A stretch of 64,000 nt of DNA. Source: Phycomyces blakesleeanus NRRL 1555(-) (taxonomy: Eukaryota; Mucoromycota; Mucoromycetes; Mucorales; Phycomycetaceae). Location: the NCBI RefSeq assembly GCF_001638985.1, contig NW_017265135.1, positions 3,309,545-3,373,544 on the forward strand. The letters run 5' to 3'. The notes below the pieces were generated by a model. It saw only the letters and a program-made list of their open reading frames with translations. It searched no databases and was not told the DNA's origin. Shown piece by piece: positions 1-12,038 of the stretch (position 1 is its first letter; each line of letters begins with the position of its first letter). A program made the translations under genes and the position numbers.

Positions 1-1446
1 GGTTCTTTGCCCAAGGACTCTTTGAACGATGATATCTCGTGGGTGTTCCAACGTGTTGAGGAGGATGCTGGTCTCCAGGGTCTCCAAAAGACCGCCATTA
101 ATGCATTTGGACTTTATAACCGTACTAAACCCCGTGCTGCTCCCGAGAGTTACACCCGTGCCAAAAAGGTGATGAAGAGTGAAGCTTATTTGGAAATGCA
201 CCCCTTATTAAGTAAGTTTTGCGCAGAAAAAAAAAGAATGCGAATAATTAAAATATAATATATTAATGTCCTGTATTTTTCCTTCTTCTAACAAAAAAAA
301 AGTTAATGAGGAAAACAGCAGTGCACCAGAACAGGAGCGCCTGGCTTTGATTAACCAGATTTCCGGGTTCCGTCCTGCTGAGGTAAGATACAAAAGGAAG
401 AATAAAAAATGTTTATAGAGCACAAGTATTGATATATGATGTGATGGTATAAAAATATAGACCATCTTTGAGGTTGGTCAGCGTGGTATCAAGAAGGCTA
501 CTGCTGGTACTCTTGTAATGCGTCAGCGTAGAGAGACTGTCGGCAGCATTATTAATGCACAGCGTACACAAAAAGCTGCCGCTAAAGCAGCAGAGCAGAC
601 CAAGGAGAAGGCTGAGGCAGATAAAGAAGATTTGGGTGAAGATGTCGACGAAGAAGAACTTGCATCAGCATTTCACATTCCCAGCAAGAAAGAGAAAAGT
701 AAGCTAGTATTTTTTTCTCTTACTGAAAACAAAATAGATACTTACTCAATTTTACTTCTCCAGAAACCAAAACATCTTACCGTGATGAGCAATTCTATAT
801 TGACTATACTCAGAAGGATGCTAACACTGAACGTGGTTACTCCATGAACACCACCGGTAACTTTATGGAACAAGCTGCCAAGGCCCAACTTGACTTGATT
901 GGTGATGAAAACGATACCATGACCTCCAACAAGAACCAATTGAGATGGGATGCCAAGAAGAAGAACTTCGTCAAGGGTATGGGTATTGGTTCAGACAACA
1001 AGAAGATGATCCGTACCGAAAGTGGTGCTTTGATTTCGGCTTCGTTTAAGAGCGGACGATTCAACGAATGGAGTAAGAAGACACATATTGATCTGCCCCG
1101 TGCTGGTGAGCAAGAGCTGGCATCTGCACGCAACATGAACCAGAAGAAGTTCCGTCATCAACGTAACGACGAAGCTAAACCCCTTGATCCTCTTGCTCTG
1201 GATTACGACCGTAAGATGAAGAAGCGCCAGAGTGGTCAGCCAGATCAACCTCAACGCGGTGAAAACAAGGCCGGAAACAAGGCTGGTGGTAAAGCACCTA
1301 TGGGTCAGAAACGTGTTGGCGGTCGTAACGTACGCAGTGAATTGAAGAACGCAAGTCAGATCCGTAAGGGTCGTGTTGAAAAAGACAAAAGAAAGGAGAA
1401 GTCGAACCGCTCGCCCAAGAAGGGTGGTTACAAGGGAAAGCGTTAG
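1..1446 (+). CDS. DBP10: ATP-dependent RNA helicase Dbp10 (DDX54), C-terminal part
   Basis: This is the 3' part of a DEAD-box helicase gene needed for 60S ribosomal subunit assembly in the nucleolus; the helicase core lies beyond the left edge of the window. Exons are 1-211, 303-382, 461-698 and 764-1446, all with GT-AG introns, giving 403 codons plus stop in one frame. The last exon encodes the DBP10CT domain: a stretch starting EQFYIDYTQKDANTERGYSM, then LDLIGDE and RWDAKKKNFVKG. Before it lie a helical segment (LYNRTKP, HPLL) and a charged linker rich in Ala, Lys and Glu. The tail is Lys/Arg-rich (KDKRKEK, KKGGYKGKR), as usual for nucleolar helicases. The family assignment rests on these motifs and their order. 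The start cannot be given because the gene is cut by the window edge. Confidence 0.93.
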
Positions 1447-1890
1447 AAATCATAATAATATTACATCGTTTTAGACATTTTGCTATACTCTATTTTTTTT
1501 ACTTCTTTATTTTCTTTCTTTCTCTATTTCTCTTTACTCAAACAAGGCATTTCCCTTTTTGTATTTATTTCTTCGACTTTCATGTATAAAAAAAAAGCAC
1601 ATCCTCAACATTGTATGTCAATATCCATGCACCTTTAATATTTCCAATAGATTATTGCTCTTTTCTTTTTCTGTATTGAATTTTAGTTTGATTTGCTTAG
1701 CTCTATTGATTTAAATAAGGCTTATCAAAGTATAGTGGATATTTCCTTAGGACATTATAAAGGTTTATTCTATTCTATACTTTGTACGTATATCTTACAT
1801 TGAAACACAGCTATATTCAAATGAGATTTAAATACATAGACAACCAAAACAAGATAATTTATTAGAGCTTTTTCTTAAAAAGAATAACTT
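1447..1890. other. Intergenic between convergent genes, no gene seen
   Basis: AT-rich DNA between the stop of DBP10 and the stop of the minus-strand F-box gene. It should hold both 3' untranslated regions; pyrimidine tracts and AATAA-like words occur but no single poly(A) signal can be fixed. No reading frame or repeat was found. Confidence 0.7.
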
Positions 1891-3714
1891 CTACAAGCCG
1901 ACGTTGTATTTTTTGACATGTTTACATCTAAATACTACATAACCTCCATAAACATCCTCTTTCCAGGATGCTTTTGATGTCAAATCCTCCAAGTAATCAC
2001 TTTGCGGCTTACTGGGCTTATATGAATATGAATTTTTGTCTTTGGCTTTTTGATAATATGTCTTGACAAATTCAACGTCGTCTTCTTTAAGCTTCCACAC
2101 GATTTTCTTTTCTCTACCGAGTGGTCCATCCTTCCCTGTGTGATACCACTCTGACCTATAGCCTTGTGTCGAAGAGCTTTGTTCTGATGAGTGTCCCATT
2201 GGACTATTTTCGGTGTACTGTAAAACAGTTTCTGCTTGCTCAATAACAAAAAACTTGAATCCGCCCTCAAGCTTCAAGTCCCACATTCTAAGCTCATTCA
2301 ACTGAGAAAAGGACATGTCAAAAAGTAAATAGCCTGTTTTGTCAAAATCGGTATCCTTGGGTGCTATTTTATCCAAAGTTAGATATTTTAACTGCCTGCA
2401 ACGGGAGGAGACGTAGTTTATAACACGTATATTGGTGTCTGATATATCTACATATAGTTTTCGTAGACCATGTGTTGACTGAAAAGCTGATGAGGGATTT
2501 CTGAGACTAATTGCGTTTTTAGATAACTTGAGCATTAGTAACCCAGGGCATTGATCCAGAATGTGATCTATTTCAATAGATTTGTATTCGGCAGATATAA
2601 CCAGTTTTGTCAGTCTGGGATATATAGAAAGAGTAATTGGATTTGACATTGAGGTGTGTCGGGCAAATGATACGGTGATATCTAGTGTTTCCATTGTTTT
2701 CGAGAATAAATTCGCCCATGTATTTATATTGTGCGTTAAAGCATAGCCATCGTTACCGTTCGCGATATTAATATCCATATGTTTAAGTGGAGCAGAGAAG
2801 TGGGAAAGAGTATCGTAGAAAGTGGTCATTGGCCATCCGTTGCGAGAGTTTTCGTACACATACACATTTTTCAAGTGAAGAAAAAAACTAGGGTGTGTTG
2901 AGAGCAATTTCATTTCACGTTCTTTGTTGTAGTCGGCGTATGGCTCCCTTTTATGAAAGTAATCTGAAAAATCGATTGTGCGTAGAAAGGGATATTTTAA
3001 AGCAAAGTAAAATAGCCACGTAGAATCGATATATGAATCCGTGTACTTTGCATATGCCATTCTATTGGCAGGGACGGTCTGTCTTATGGTACTGATGTCG
3101 TCTGATGATATTGGAAAAAGTCGTACTCCAAGTTTCAAAACCCTCAATAGCGGTAGATTATTATGTAGGCAATCAATATCTTGCCATGTAACGAAACTTG
3201 GTGCTAGATAAGGGTGCATACGCATGAACGTAAAATGGACAATATGCGGTAGACTAGATAATTTTTCGAGTACGTTCTTCGTTTCAAAATTGGACCTTTG
3301 CTGTATATATATATCGAGATGCGTGAGAGACTTCCAGAGACCAAAATCAAGTAAAGATTCGATCGATATATCTCTATTGGTTTGCTCTACATAGTGAAAA
3401 GATTGTATAGCTGGGAAAAGGCTCTGCAATACTGGAAGATACTCTCGGTTACGTGTTGATATGCAATATAAATTTAAATGCTGCACGAGATGTCTTTTAA
3501 AGTAGATGTTTGAATCTAATTGATCGCAAATGTCCTTTAGATTATGGTTAGTGATGCTCAATTCACTCGGAATTGCATCTTGGAATGGCTGTTGCCATTG
3601 TTTGCAGACTATTGAACAAATACTCCGGGTATCTGGAGGGAGAAATTTTGCAATGATTGAGAGTATTTCGTGTGGTAATTTTGAGGTCATTGGAAAAGAA
3701 CAAGTTGACCTCAT
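1891..3714 (-). CDS. F-box/LRR-type protein
   Basis: A single-exon gene for a 607-residue protein. Residues about 10-45 match an F-box: LPHEILSIIAKFLPPDTRS followed by CSIVCKQW. The rest has the irregular Leu-rich pattern of fungal F-box proteins that carry degenerate leucine-rich repeats (LTHLDIYI, LPLLRVLKLG, LKYLTLDKI, LNELRMWDLKL). By family knowledge such proteins bind Skp1 through the F-box and present substrates to an SCF ubiquitin ligase; the substrate is unknown. Two in-frame Met codons are possible starts, at 3714 and at 3690. The second lies right before the F-box and is an equally good choice, giving 599 residues. No intron is needed. The gene stands alone, with about 5.8 kb of gene-poor DNA upstream. 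Confidence 0.85.
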   Translation of the reverse strand: MRSTCSFPMTSKLPHEILSIIAKFLPPDTRSICSIVCKQWQQPFQDAIPSELSITNHNLKDICDQLDSNIYFKRHLVQHLNLYCISTRNREYLPVLQSLFPAIQSFHYVEQTNRDISIESLLDFGLWKSLTHLDIYIQQRSNFETKNVLEKLSSLPHIVHFTFMRMHPYLAPSFVTWQDIDCLHNNLPLLRVLKLGVRLFPISSDDISTIRQTVPANRMAYAKYTDSYIDSTWLFYFALKYPFLRTIDFSDYFHKREPYADYNKEREMKLLSTHPSFFLHLKNVYVYENSRNGWPMTTFYDTLSHFSAPLKHMDINIANGNDGYALTHNINTWANLFSKTMETLDITVSFARHTSMSNPITLSIYPRLTKLVISAEYKSIEIDHILDQCPGLLMLKLSKNAISLRNPSSAFQSTHGLRKLYVDISDTNIRVINYVSSRCRQLKYLTLDKIAPKDTDFDKTGYLLFDMSFSQLNELRMWDLKLEGGFKFFVIEQAETVLQYTENSPMGHSSEQSSSTQGYRSEWYHTGKDGPLGREKKIVWKLKEDDVEFVKTYYQKAKDKNSYSYKPSKPQSDYLEDLTSKASWKEDVYGGYVVFRCKHVKKYNVGL

Positions 3715-4940
3715 CTCATAAACTATAATTTTTTAAGACATTTTTAAAGTTCTGGAGTACAAGAACTTGCTGCGCGTACATAGGAGCTTACTACGAGTAT
3801 ACAAAACATGCTCGGATGAATTGTACTATAGGACACAAAGTAAAGGACATAAGATATATCCATGTACAAGTCTGTTTAATTTCTCAAAGCTAACAGGTTG
3901 TATCTTACATGTTACCGGTACCCCCCTTTCTTCTTCTTCTTTTTTGTTCAAAGACATTGATTAATAATCAGAATTCTGTCATCTCTAATACGACGGAAAA
4001 AGTGCGTGTTTAGGGGTGTGTTTAGGGATGTATTTAATTTTCTATTCGTCTAAAACCGAATTTTCATTGGTCTAAAAAATCCAACCTTTCTTAATAAATC
4101 AATTTCAATTGATAAAATAGCTGATGTGCAATGCTTAAACATGAGGTTGAGATTATGTAACGTTTCAATATATTGTATGTAATATTTAAATATACTTTCT
4201 AGAGAGGTTGAGCAATTGAAAGCTTACATAAGCAATTGAACTCTTCACTCTACAGTTGGAAAATAGCAATTTGTGGGATCTACAGCAACATTAAAGTTGC
4301 ATCGTTTTTTCTTATCTAATCATTTAAAATTATATATGCTAAAGCAGTATAAGAATCAAAAGGTATTATCTGTAAGATAGGCATTTATTATGATTAATTG
4401 TTGCTATTACTGCTATCATTACAGACTACAAAACATGGCTAATTGCCTGTTTTTGGGTTAAAGATTAAATTATATACTAAAAATTAAATTTATGGATCAA
4501 GGAAGATTATAAAATGTAACGGTATAAAATATAAATGAGACAAATATTGTCAACATATTTTCGGCTATCTTGGTCTTTTTCTGTTTCTAACTGGGTAGAA
4601 TTACGGTGTTCCTTTTGGATCTGCTTTTGGCTGTTTTCCAACAGTAATATACTGCCTCTCCTTGAATGTTTGATAATACTTTTTGACTTGGTTTTAATTT
4701 GCCTTTGACCCATCTTTGGTACGCCACTGGCTTGAACTTGGTCTGAATTTTGAGTGGCTTTAGGTTGACATGGCTTGTCTTGGATCTGCTTGGATTTACT
4801 TAAAAGGTGTTGAGGGCGGTATATTGATAAATGAATAAATGGGTATGATAAAAATGCAATATGTACGAAATAAAAGAATGAAAAATGATATTTACAAGTA
4901 TAAAAAAGTAGGATGAAAGGTTGATGATTAGGGTATATTT

Positions 4941-5060
4941 GATGCAAGTGTGAAATGTATGCTGGATGCAAGTATGAAGTGTATGATGGATGAAAGTATG
5001 AAATGTATGTTGAATGCGAGTATGAAATGTATGCAGTATGCAAGTATGAAGGGTATAAGA
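4941..5060. repeat. 24-bp minisatellite, about five copies
   Basis: Five consecutive imperfect copies of a 24-bp unit of the form GATGCAAGTATGAAATGTAT plus four bases. Because 24 is a multiple of three, the opposite strand stays open through the array and encodes an eight-residue repeat rich in Tyr, His and Ser (pattern SYLHPAYI). That frame, 4507-5151 on the minus strand, has no other sign of being a gene. Confidence 0.8.
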
Positions 5061-8000
5061 ATGCGGAAAGAGCAATAGTTGAAAATTTATGTAGTTTATA
5101 TAGAAAATTGTTGAAATTAAAGTGTTTTATAATGTCACACATTTTTACCATTACATCAATCTTATGATATTACCATTTTTTGCAGTATCCTGCCAAAAAA
5201 AAGTGAGTAGGTTTCTGAACATTACAAATAAACACTAACGACGTTTAAACTTCAACGCCTACTTAATATAAGCTCGGCTCAAGAAGTAAATGGTTGAAGG
5301 CTCTACATTCATCGCATTTTTTTTTATTACTTGAATATATCCATTCAAACTGTTGATCCATGCCCCATTAAGATACCAGAAAAAATTTTATGCACAAGTA
5401 AAACAAAGATAAAACATTATCTTGATGATATAAGCCGTGTGTTTTTTTTTTTGGTGTATTTGCATAAATCCTACCATGATTATGTGTTTTATAGTGTGTA
5501 TTAATACAGTACTATTAGTAAAAAAATGTGTATTAGTTCAAATGCAAGACTACATATGTATCAATCACAAGAAGTATCTCATAAAACATTGCAGGATTTG
5601 AAAAAGAGCTATAAATTACTTGTTTCAAAAAAATTAGAGTCATTTGACATGTTGAATTTGGAGATTAGTGAATCTAAAGCCAGATGCTTAGTCCTCGTTT
5701 ACTATATCATATTGGAATTTTTAACAATTGTATTACAAATGGTTTTGCCAAAAAGTGGAGATATTTCTGAGCGCAAGCTTTAATAGTAATAATAAAAGTA
5801 TATTGTTATAAATTCCAATATGAATGCTTTGTCAGATGATCTTTGCCTTGAATCATATTAGAAAATTGATAGCTTGAAATTATATGAGAATCCTAGTGTT
5901 ACTCGTATACTTGAATTTACGTTTATTAGTACAATCTTACGACTTATTAACACCAACTTAATGAAGAAACCAGAAGATTAAAGAGTACGAATCAGATATA
6001 CTTTATACTTTTGCATGTATTAAACAGCCATCCAATATATGCTATCTTTTAATTAATAGTATTACTTGCTACTGCCTGAGATTTGAACTCTTGTATAAAT
6101 ATATGGCTTTTTGTATTACTTTGCGCAATAAGATTTATTATCTTAGTACTTAATTACATATTCTACAACTCTTGAGTCAAACCTTAAGCATATAATCTTG
6201 TTCAACTCGCGATATTTTGCGCTGTCTTTCTTGTGCAGGCATAATAAAAATTCAATAAAATGGTATGCTAATAAAGCATACTAGCTACAGCGCAACCGTA
6301 TGGGTCTTGACACCCTTGTTCTTAATGACACTGCTTCACAGCTTAAACAAGTAAACTGTCCCCTTCTACATGTTCAATACTTCCTAAAATCAGCGCCATA
6401 TTTGCTGCAAATCTTGGGTATTTCATGTTCACTTTTATTCAACACTGAAAAGGCACAGATGATCTTCCTTCTCTTTACCTTATGGTAGAAAACACTGGCC
6501 ACATCAGCTTTATTCCTTTTTAGCTTCATCAACACTTTATTAGACATCCTGGTCCCAAAGTCTACTAAAGGTACTTTTTTGGTATTAAACCGATCCTGTT
6601 GTGGCTTCTACTTTTCTGTTTTTTTTGGGTGATTTTACACTGTTCAATAGTGGTACTTCTTTTCCTTTTTATTTTATTTTTTTATCATTATTTCTTCTTC
6701 TTCTTTCTCTTAATATATTTCTGTCATCCAAAGGTGATTACGAATTCGATAGAGGGGTTATCTGGTAGGGTTTTTACTTAAAGGGGATTCTCTGGATCAA
6801 ACGTTTTACCATTCCAGCCAGATCTAAAGGATTTTTGTCATGGAGATATGTGACCCCAAATGATGAGTGTTCAAAAAATGGCTATGGCTTTTTCACAATA
6901 TTCCTTGATTTTTTCATGACAAAAAGATCGATCCAAAAAAAATCCTTTTAAATACAAAAGTTACTATGTTACCCCTCCATTGAGCCTGTGGCTACCTTTG
7001 GATGACATCGTTAATCCAATTGAGACCATCAAGATCTTAAAAGCGCCCTAAATATGCAATTAATTAGTAAACCTTTTTAAATAGAACTTGAAGACCATGA
7101 AAGCATTACAAGTGCCTCAATATGTGGCACATAATATAGTAATCTTAACTCATTTTCTAGTGCGTGCAATGCCTTTGGCTAGTGTTCCTCTAAAAAACAA
7201 CAAAACTTCTTTAAATATAAAGTTAAATTTAGCTTGATCGATAAAGATACAAGCCTTAGTAACAATCCAAGTGTTTCTTCTCCAAATTTTCAACTTTCTC
7301 CTTTCGTAAAGCTACCACTCAGTCAGAATTCCTTACAGTGGAAGGTTTTTCTAACTTTTTCAAATACTTCAAAAAGTCTTTTTTTTATACCAATCAGGAT
7401 AGATGCTGGGCTTTTATCGATGTAATCTACACGAAACTGAAGGTGGGTCTCAGTCAGTTTACCATAACATCTAGTACAAAGCTTCCTCTGAGAACAAAAT
7501 ATGTGTCTTTCTTTATCCCAATTTTATGTTTTGACATAATTTTGAGAAATTCAAACATCTATACTCGTGATGAGTGCTGTTTCCTTTGCTGTTCTTTGTT
7601 TTTTTTCAATCACTAAATCGAACAGCTTTTATATCTGTTGTGGAGTGCATTTTCTTTATGAACCTCTCGCTTTAATTTTAGCGACTTGTACATGCTTACA
7701 GTGCGCACATGATTTGTTTGAAAGATAGACTGGAGCTGGTACACTCTTCCCTCTGGAACCATCAACAGATAATGCATAATTTACCAATTTACACATATGC
7801 ATAAAATTATTGTTTATATTGCTACTTCTTTCCTGTCATCCTTCACTCAAAATGGATGCATATGAATGAGGTAACCCAGTCTATTCATTCAGTTCTTCAT
7901 CCTCAAGAATATCAATACCAGGTGAGTTAATGCCACCTATATTTAATGGAGTATCTTCAGCTCCTATATGGTCGTATAGGACATTCATAATCAAATGAAA

Positions 8001-9320
8001 AAAAAAAAGTGAGTTAGCTACCGAACCCAGAATGACCTTTTCATCACAGGGCAGATTGGTTATTGGCAAACAGAGTTTGTACGACGCAAAAACTCTGATT
8101 GTGCCAAACGCAAAATTCATCATCAGCTACGATAAATATAATCTATTGGTGGACATATATCAATTTAAAACGGCGCTCATTGCTTTTCAAAATTCGGTAA
8201 AGTTTTTTTTTACATTGTCGGACACTAAATATTATTCCACTGTTAAAGATTTGCACAAGGCAAATCCAAAAATGAGTTATATTGCTTGCTAGTATTGAGC
8301 TTTAAAGAGCTTGTAAAGTAGTATATTTAGTTTTTGACTGTATTAAAGAAGAGAAAATAATACGTATAAGCCCAAGCATATCTACTGAGCTCTATATTAT
8401 AATGATAGTTATGCATATAATGCTATAAACCCACCTGGGTCCAATGACTGACTGTCCAGAGAAAATGCTGTGTCTATACTGTGAAAACCATATGAATCTG
8501 TAAACGGTTGGTTCTATTATTTTATTTTGCTTTATACAAAAATGTGCTTTAAAATAAAAGTAAATAAAAAAAAAACAATCGTCTGATAGATTTTACTTTC
8601 ATTGAATAGAGTGTGCGTAGGACTAGAGCAATAAGCATGTACATACATAGTAGGGCAACTCAAGTATGACCAAATTGAGATGGTTTGAACACAACCATTA
8701 ACACAATTCAAGTACATTATTATTTTGTACGCGGGTTGTATTCAAAAAGCACAAAAAATATACCAAAGACCCTTGGTGTTCACCTTACTTTATTTTATAT
8801 CTTTATTTTATTTTTAAGCTTGTCAAATGTTGACATTATGATAGCACAAGCTAGAATATATATTATATTTATACAACATCTTTATGGTGTCCAGAATTCG
8901 GTTCTCCAAAATAGAAAAATAAAATAAACAAAAGAGCTTACAAGGTTTTTGTACTTGGATGATTAAAAATTGATGGTACAAGATATATAATAAGCCGAAA
9001 AGATAAATATGAATATAACAATTGATATTGGCTACAATTCCTATCATATACAAATACAAATATAAATATAAATATATCTTTCGTGACATTGACTGATTCT
9101 TATTGTTCTAAAATAAGCATAATACAATACTCGGACCTGTATTTACGCGCACAATATCATCCTGATATATCATATATCATATTGCTCACAATTGATTATA
9201 AGCCCTATGCTTACAGTTCTTACCAATTTTAAAGCGACAATCATGATCACGATCACTCTATAAAGCAAAAGATAAAAAAGATATCCCAAATGCTACTATC
9301 CCACCTGAGTGTAATAACAA

Positions 9321-9355
9321 TAATGGTAATGGTAATGGTAATGGTAATGGTAATT
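9321..9355. repeat. (AATGGT)n microsatellite
   Basis: Five to six copies of AATGGT in tandem, about 200 bases upstream of the next gene start, followed by an AAAAAG-rich tract and a long CT tract. Confidence 0.85.
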
Positions 9356-9556
9356 GTAAAAGAAAAAGAAAAAGATAAAAGTATTGGATAAACCAAAAAA
9401 AGAAGATATGGTTACTAAACTATTCTTCCCTCCCTCTTCTTTTTTTTTCTTCTCCTCCCCCTCCTCCCCCCTTGATTGCTGAGATACTGTTTTCTATTGG
9501 TCACACCAACTAATTCGTACTCACTCCTCTTTCTCCACCTTTATCTTTCTTGTATC

Positions 9557-10642
9557 ATGCAAAATACCAAAAACACACTCCAAAAACCTAATGCCTTGGA
9601 TTCCCCAATCTATGAAAAACCAAACGCGTATGAAGAGCCAGATCAACATAATCCTCCAAGCCCAACCGAAATCCCAAACCAACTTGAAGATTCCGTGACA
9701 ATTTCACCTCCGGTCATTACCATTACCGATCGACCCAACATTATTATGGAGACATTAAATGAGACCAAGGATCATGAACCAAATACCCCTCCCCCACCCT
9801 ACGCCGAAAAACAACACCCTAGGCCTGCTACACACTCCAGCCAACCTGGATTTGTCATGCAGCCTAATGAATCACTCTCTTGGAATGAGAGTTCGGCCAG
9901 TCTTGCAAGCTCCACTACTAGCAGTACCACAAACACAAGTTCCAGTAATTTACCTTTAGGTAGCCGTTTGAGTCTAAAGAAACGCCCTAAAACAGAGGTT
10001 TTGGTATTCGATATGCGGAAGCACTCCCTAGTCCGACCACACCTCCATGATATTTATAACCATTATACCAAAAGACTTGTGTACCTCAAGGTACAGCAAT
10101 ACTCTTATGCATGGGGATTTGAGAATATTCTTTATCGTGCTAGCGACAAGAAGGCTCCAAGTGAAGCGACCAAGATTGTAGAGGCCCGACGGCGAGCGCA
10201 CCAAAAGGAGATTACGCTCGAATGGGGAGATTATAGTGAAGGAAACGAAGCTAGTCTCAAAAGCGACGGACTAGAAAACAAGACCAAATCCAACTTTCTG
10301 TTTGTTTATGAAACCCGGTATGAGGGTAATCGTGTACGCTGGAAAAGACCCAGTCTTATATCTCACGACATGGTGTGTGACATAAGACCTCTTTACCTGG
10401 ATAGCGAAGAAGACGAAGGAAGAGGATGGCGTCGGGTTGCAGAGTTTAAGAGCCATGGAATGGGATACTTTATCCAGTTAGGCCGTCTGCTAGTTGATCG
10501 GAAGATAGTGGCAGCAGTAGATGGATCTGAGTTATTTGAGGCATTGTTAATTTTGACATGCTCTACGCTTGTTGATCTTATGCGGGAAGTGGTAGAGAAA
10601 GCAGTAGGACTTGGACAAGGCGGTGTAGCCTGTAATGATTAA
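9557..10642 (+). CDS. Conserved-looking fungal protein with PPxY motif, function unknown
   Basis: A single-exon gene for a 361-residue protein. The ATG at 9557 is the first in the open frame and follows a CT-rich leader. The N-terminal 135 residues or so are low in complexity and rich in Pro, Ser, Thr and Asn. They include PPPPY at about residues 86-90, the classic ligand of WW domains such as that of Rsp5/Nedd4 ubiquitin ligases. The C-terminal 220 residues look like a folded beta-rich domain (EVLVFDMRKHS, RVRWKRPSLISHDMVCDI, MGYFIQLGRLLVD) ending in a hydrophobic helix (LFEALLILTCSTLVDLM). The layout resembles tubby/LURP-one-like beta-barrels with a buried C-terminal helix, but this is only a guess from the pattern. 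No catalytic motif and no signal peptide were found. A structure prediction would decide the fold. Confidence 0.75.
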   Translation: MQNTKNTLQKPNALDSPIYEKPNAYEEPDQHNPPSPTEIPNQLEDSVTISPPVITITDRPNIIMETLNETKDHEPNTPPPPYAEKQHPRPATHSSQPGFVMQPNESLSWNESSASLASSTTSSTTNTSSSNLPLGSRLSLKKRPKTEVLVFDMRKHSLVRPHLHDIYNHYTKRLVYLKVQQYSYAWGFENILYRASDKKAPSEATKIVEARRRAHQKEITLEWGDYSEGNEASLKSDGLENKTKSNFLFVYETRYEGNRVRWKRPSLISHDMVCDIRPLYLDSEEDEGRGWRRVAEFKSHGMGYFIQLGRLLVDRKIVAAVDGSELFEALLILTCSTLVDLMREVVEKAVGLGQGGVACND

Positions 10643-12038
10643 TACCTACATATAAATATATGCATTTATTTATTTAAAGAAAAAAAGAAAAAAAGAATAC
10701 CCCGCTTGAAAAGTATATACATACATATAAATTTGTCTGCTAAAGTAGTTTGGTGGTGGCTTACCGAGGATGGGCACAAGCGAAAACTTGGAATAAATTT
10801 GACTGCTAGTGCAACCGATGGGGATCGCTGGTGGAGACCAAGATGTCTGGCTTTTATATAAATAAATAAATATATATATATATGTTCTGTTGAATGTAAC
10901 ACGACGTTTGGGTTGAAACCAATCTTTGCTTCTTATTTTCCAAGTTGAACAAAGTCGGTGGGCAGACGTGAAATCTAAATAAATCAGCCTGGTTTTCTAT
11001 AAAGAGACCAGATGAATATTTATTCTCTATTAGCCATATTATCATACACTGGCTTTCCAATTTAACCCCTCTGTTTCGCACAAAGCTCTTATTCTAGTTC
11101 TTAAAAACGTGCTTTATATGACGTCAAAGGAAGCACTCATGCTTAACAAGCTGTAAAGTAAAAATCATTTTAATCGTCTGATACTAGCATTTGTATTTGA
11201 CTTATTATTATTGGGGGGTTCGGCACTCGAACAACGTGCTGTCCTGGTCAAAGAAGTATAAGTATATTAATTATTTCTAAAAAGTACAGCAAATAAAATA
11301 TGGTAAATTGCGATGGCTACACACCTTCTTACAAGGTTTGATTAGATACGCATATATGTGTACTTTCTACATTGCATCTACTACAAAATACATGTATCAA
11401 GCTTAAAGAGGTTCAAACATTTGGATCTATCGTATTTATCGTACCAAAAAAAAACAATGACAGATTTAGTGAAGTGAACTATAATATTCTCACAAAGCAC
11501 ATTTTTTTACAGTGTCTCAATCTTATCTTGTGCCAAATATTCCAGCGAGGCTCAAGGCTTCTTTACAGTCAGTTTTTATTTGCTTGTGTTGCCTGTGTTT
11601 TGATGCCCGCATGCAAGCTTCTTTCTTCAATTTATATTAGCTATCCGCTGTCTACTATTTCCCTATCCATTCCTGGCCTCTTCTTTCTTTTCTCTTTCTT
11701 TCTCTTTCTCTTCTGCTCGTACTCACACGTCTTCTTTTCCTTTCTCTTTCTTCTCTTCTTGTAAGTAAAAAAAGAAATTCATTCGACCAAACTCTCATCA
11801 CCAAACTTCTGAGATGACCAAAAACCTTGACTGCCTTCAAAAAAAAAGACTATCTTTAAAAACTCCCCACCCTCACTTCCCCCCCTTTTTTTTATTTTAA
11901 TATTTATTTTGTAAATTTCATATGCCTTTTTTATACATTTTTAATTATATGTATCTATCAATAATTGTGTATATATTTCTAAACCTTTGTATTTGATATT
12001 TTGATTCCTTTCTCTCAGAAATACCAAGTATCATCACC
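10643..12038. other. Intergenic, 3' UTR and probable promoter of the G-alpha gene
   Basis: About 1.4 kb without a gene. The first part is the likely 3' UTR of the PPxY gene. From about 11,640 to 11,890 there are dense pyrimidine tracts (TTTCTTTCTCTTTC-like), followed by AT-rich DNA up to the ATG at 12039. Pyrimidine-rich stretches of this kind precede several genes in the window and are probably promoter or leader sequence. Short open frames here are low in complexity. Confidence 0.6.

Larger units (their letters stand above)
3715..9556. other. Long gene-poor AT-rich region
   Basis: About 5.8 kb without a credible gene. Open frames are short, low in complexity and without family resemblance. 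It holds a 24-bp minisatellite near 4.95-5.06 kb and a hexanucleotide repeat near 9.32 kb. The stretch about 6.3-7.8 kb reads in pieces like decayed coding DNA (several short frames with many stops), possibly an old retroelement, but no catalytic motif could be recognised. The last few hundred bases carry CT-rich tracts that look like the promoter of the gene starting at 9557. Confidence 0.6.

Noticed and set aside
6068..6095. tRNA T-arm-like word (GAGTTCAAATCTC on the minus strand)
   Set aside because: Stem pairing is incomplete, and no anticodon or D-arm could be placed around it. No tRNA is supported anywhere in the window by eye.
6300..7840. Possible Ty3/gypsy or LINE remnant in the gene-poor region
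   Set aside because: Short pieces (for example a C-x-x-C followed by a TGAGTLFPLEP-like stretch near 7.69-7.77 kb) recall an integrase zinc region, but no catalytic motif of reverse transcriptase, RNase H or integrase could be found and stops are frequent. Too weak to annotate.
7881..8123. 80-codon minus-strand frame ending IDILEDEELNE
   Set aside because: Short, without an upstream promoter or exon that could be joined, and no recognised family.
11372..11764. 130-codon frame upstream of the G-alpha gene
   Set aside because: The frame is made of CT-rich promoter-type sequence giving Leu/Phe/Ser runs, without motif or proper start.
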